In this document: one piece after another, positions 36,502 through 36,710 of the stretch
Position numbering within the stretch: the first letter of the stretch is position 1
How the letters are laid out: each line of letters starts with the position of its first letter
Assembly: GCF_003201775.1 (NCBI RefSeq)
Contig: NZ_QJJZ01000029.1
Coordinates: 1-36,710, forward strand
DNA from: Arenibacter sp. ARW7G5Y1
Lineage (GTDB): Bacteria; Bacteroidota; Bacteroidia; Flavobacteriales; Flavobacteriaceae
Length of the DNA stretch: 36,710 bases
Reading direction: 5' to 3'
The notes under the pieces: generated by a model
Database searches by the model: none
Told to the model about the DNA's origin: nothing
What the model saw: the letters and a program-made list of their open reading frames with translations, nothing else
Position numbers and translations under genes: made by a program

Positions 36502-36565
36502 CCTGTCTGCCGACAAAGGCAGGCCTTTCTGCCGACAAAGGCAGGCCTGTCTGCCGAAGGCAGGC
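36502..36565. repeat. Three-copy REP-like palindromic array
   Basis: Three adjacent units share CTGCCGA followed by GGCAGGC: 36502-36524 (23 bases, CCTGTCTGCCGACAAAGGCA then GGC), 36525-36546 (CTTTCTGCCGACAAAGGCAG then GC) and 36547-36565 (CTGTCTGCCGAAGGCAGGC, lacking four bases of the loop). Each unit folds into a small hairpin with CTGCC paired to GGCAG. They are contiguous, without spacers. Such GC-rich palindromes occur between genes in many Bacteroidota genomes. Confidence 0.75.
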
Positions 36566-36604
36566 AATAATAACCACTTAAGTAAATTGAAAATAGGCCG
36601 GTCC

Positions 36605-36710
36605 TTACGTTGCGCCAACCTTCATGTGGGGATAAGTCATTTCCGTTATTAAAAACCTTTGGGCATTGCCCTCAAGGTCTATGGTTTGGTCGTTCTTCTT
36701 CCGTCGTGGA
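36605..36710 (-). CDS. C-terminal end of an unidentified ORF (runs off the window)
   Basis: Thirty-four codons are open to the window edge on the minus strand (DQTIDLEGNAQRFLITEM, then TYPHMKVGAT and stop at 36605). The composition is protein-like. I do not recognise the family; given the surroundings it could be another mobile-element gene. Confidence 0.3.
   Translation of the reverse strand, partial: PRRKKNDQTIDLEGNAQRFLITEMTYPHMKVGAT

Larger units (their letters stand above)
36246..36604. other. Non-coding stretch with palindromes
   Basis: I see no gene here. The stretch holds a perfect hairpin (36291-36315), an imperfect larger inverted repeat (36388-36432) and the REP-like array (36502-36565). 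It may be debris at the broken end of the IS3 element. Confidence 0.5.

Noticed and set aside
36502..36565. CRISPR-like short repeats
   Set aside because: The three units are contiguous with no spacers, are palindromic, and no cas gene is nearby.

Overview
The window looks like a piece of a marine, polysaccharide-degrading member of the Bacteroidota, most likely class Flavobacteriia. The evidence is a SusC/SusD pair, an ECF sigma/FecR (DUF4974-type) switch, a TonB-dependent receptor with an STN domain, AT-rich coding sequence, and Bacteroidota-type tyrosine recombinase and IS remnants. A genus cannot be fixed from the sequence alone. Zobellia, Maribacter or Arenibacter-like bacteria are an inference from the gene content.

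Left edge (1-2925). The first ~167 bases look like chromosomal flank. They hold the 3' half of a tRNA-Asp(GTC) gene on the minus strand with its terminator, and the 5' half is missing. This is the usual scar at the far end of an element integrated in a tRNA gene. Just inside lies a tyrosine recombinase broken by two in-frame stops, then an internally deleted IS982-type transposase and a second, unrelated transposase remnant. The rest of the window therefore reads as the inside of a decayed genomic island.

Module A (3139-12446). An AraC-type regulator faces a co-directional minus-strand set: an MFS sugar porter, a 1109-residue DUF5107-TPR protein and a secreted GH2 glycosidase.

Internal junction (12447-14227). 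There is no intact gene here. It holds a degenerate tRNA-like 3' half (tRNA-Ala-like) with a terminator-like hairpin, a C-terminal scrap of another tyrosine recombinase, a frameshifted GH20 hexosaminidase C-terminus and an unidentified open fragment. It may be the edge of a second, older insertion, which would make the island a mosaic.

Module B (14228-27435), minus strand. ECF sigma factor, FecR anti-sigma, STN-type SusC and SusD end at a clear terminator. After it come a metallophosphoesterase, an alkaline phosphatase, a divergent GH29 and a lipoprotein sulfatase with the C-x-P-x-R formylglycine motif.

Module C (27665-35529), minus strand with a divergent AraC regulator. A tightly packed run contains a GH29 alpha-L-fucosidase, an RraA-family protein, a two-gene (split) UxaA/altronate-dehydratase-type enzyme, a FucP-type permease and an alpha/beta hydrolase that has lost most of a fused SGNH domain.

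Right edge (35600-36710). A frameshifted and truncated IS3-family element, palindromes, a three-copy REP-like array and the C-terminal end of an unidentified minus-strand ORF.

Taken together, B and C form a utilisation locus for a fucose-containing, sulfated glycan such as a fucoidan. Glycan is sensed and imported by SusC/FecR/sigma and SusD, then desulfated and defucosylated in the periplasm. Fucose enters through FucP and, by inference, is broken down through an oxidative fuconate-type route. In that route the split UxaA enzyme would be the dehydratase and the RraA protein the aldolase. That metabolic cassette is the most likely under-described system here. No fucose dehydrogenase, lactonase, isomerase or kinase is seen in the window.
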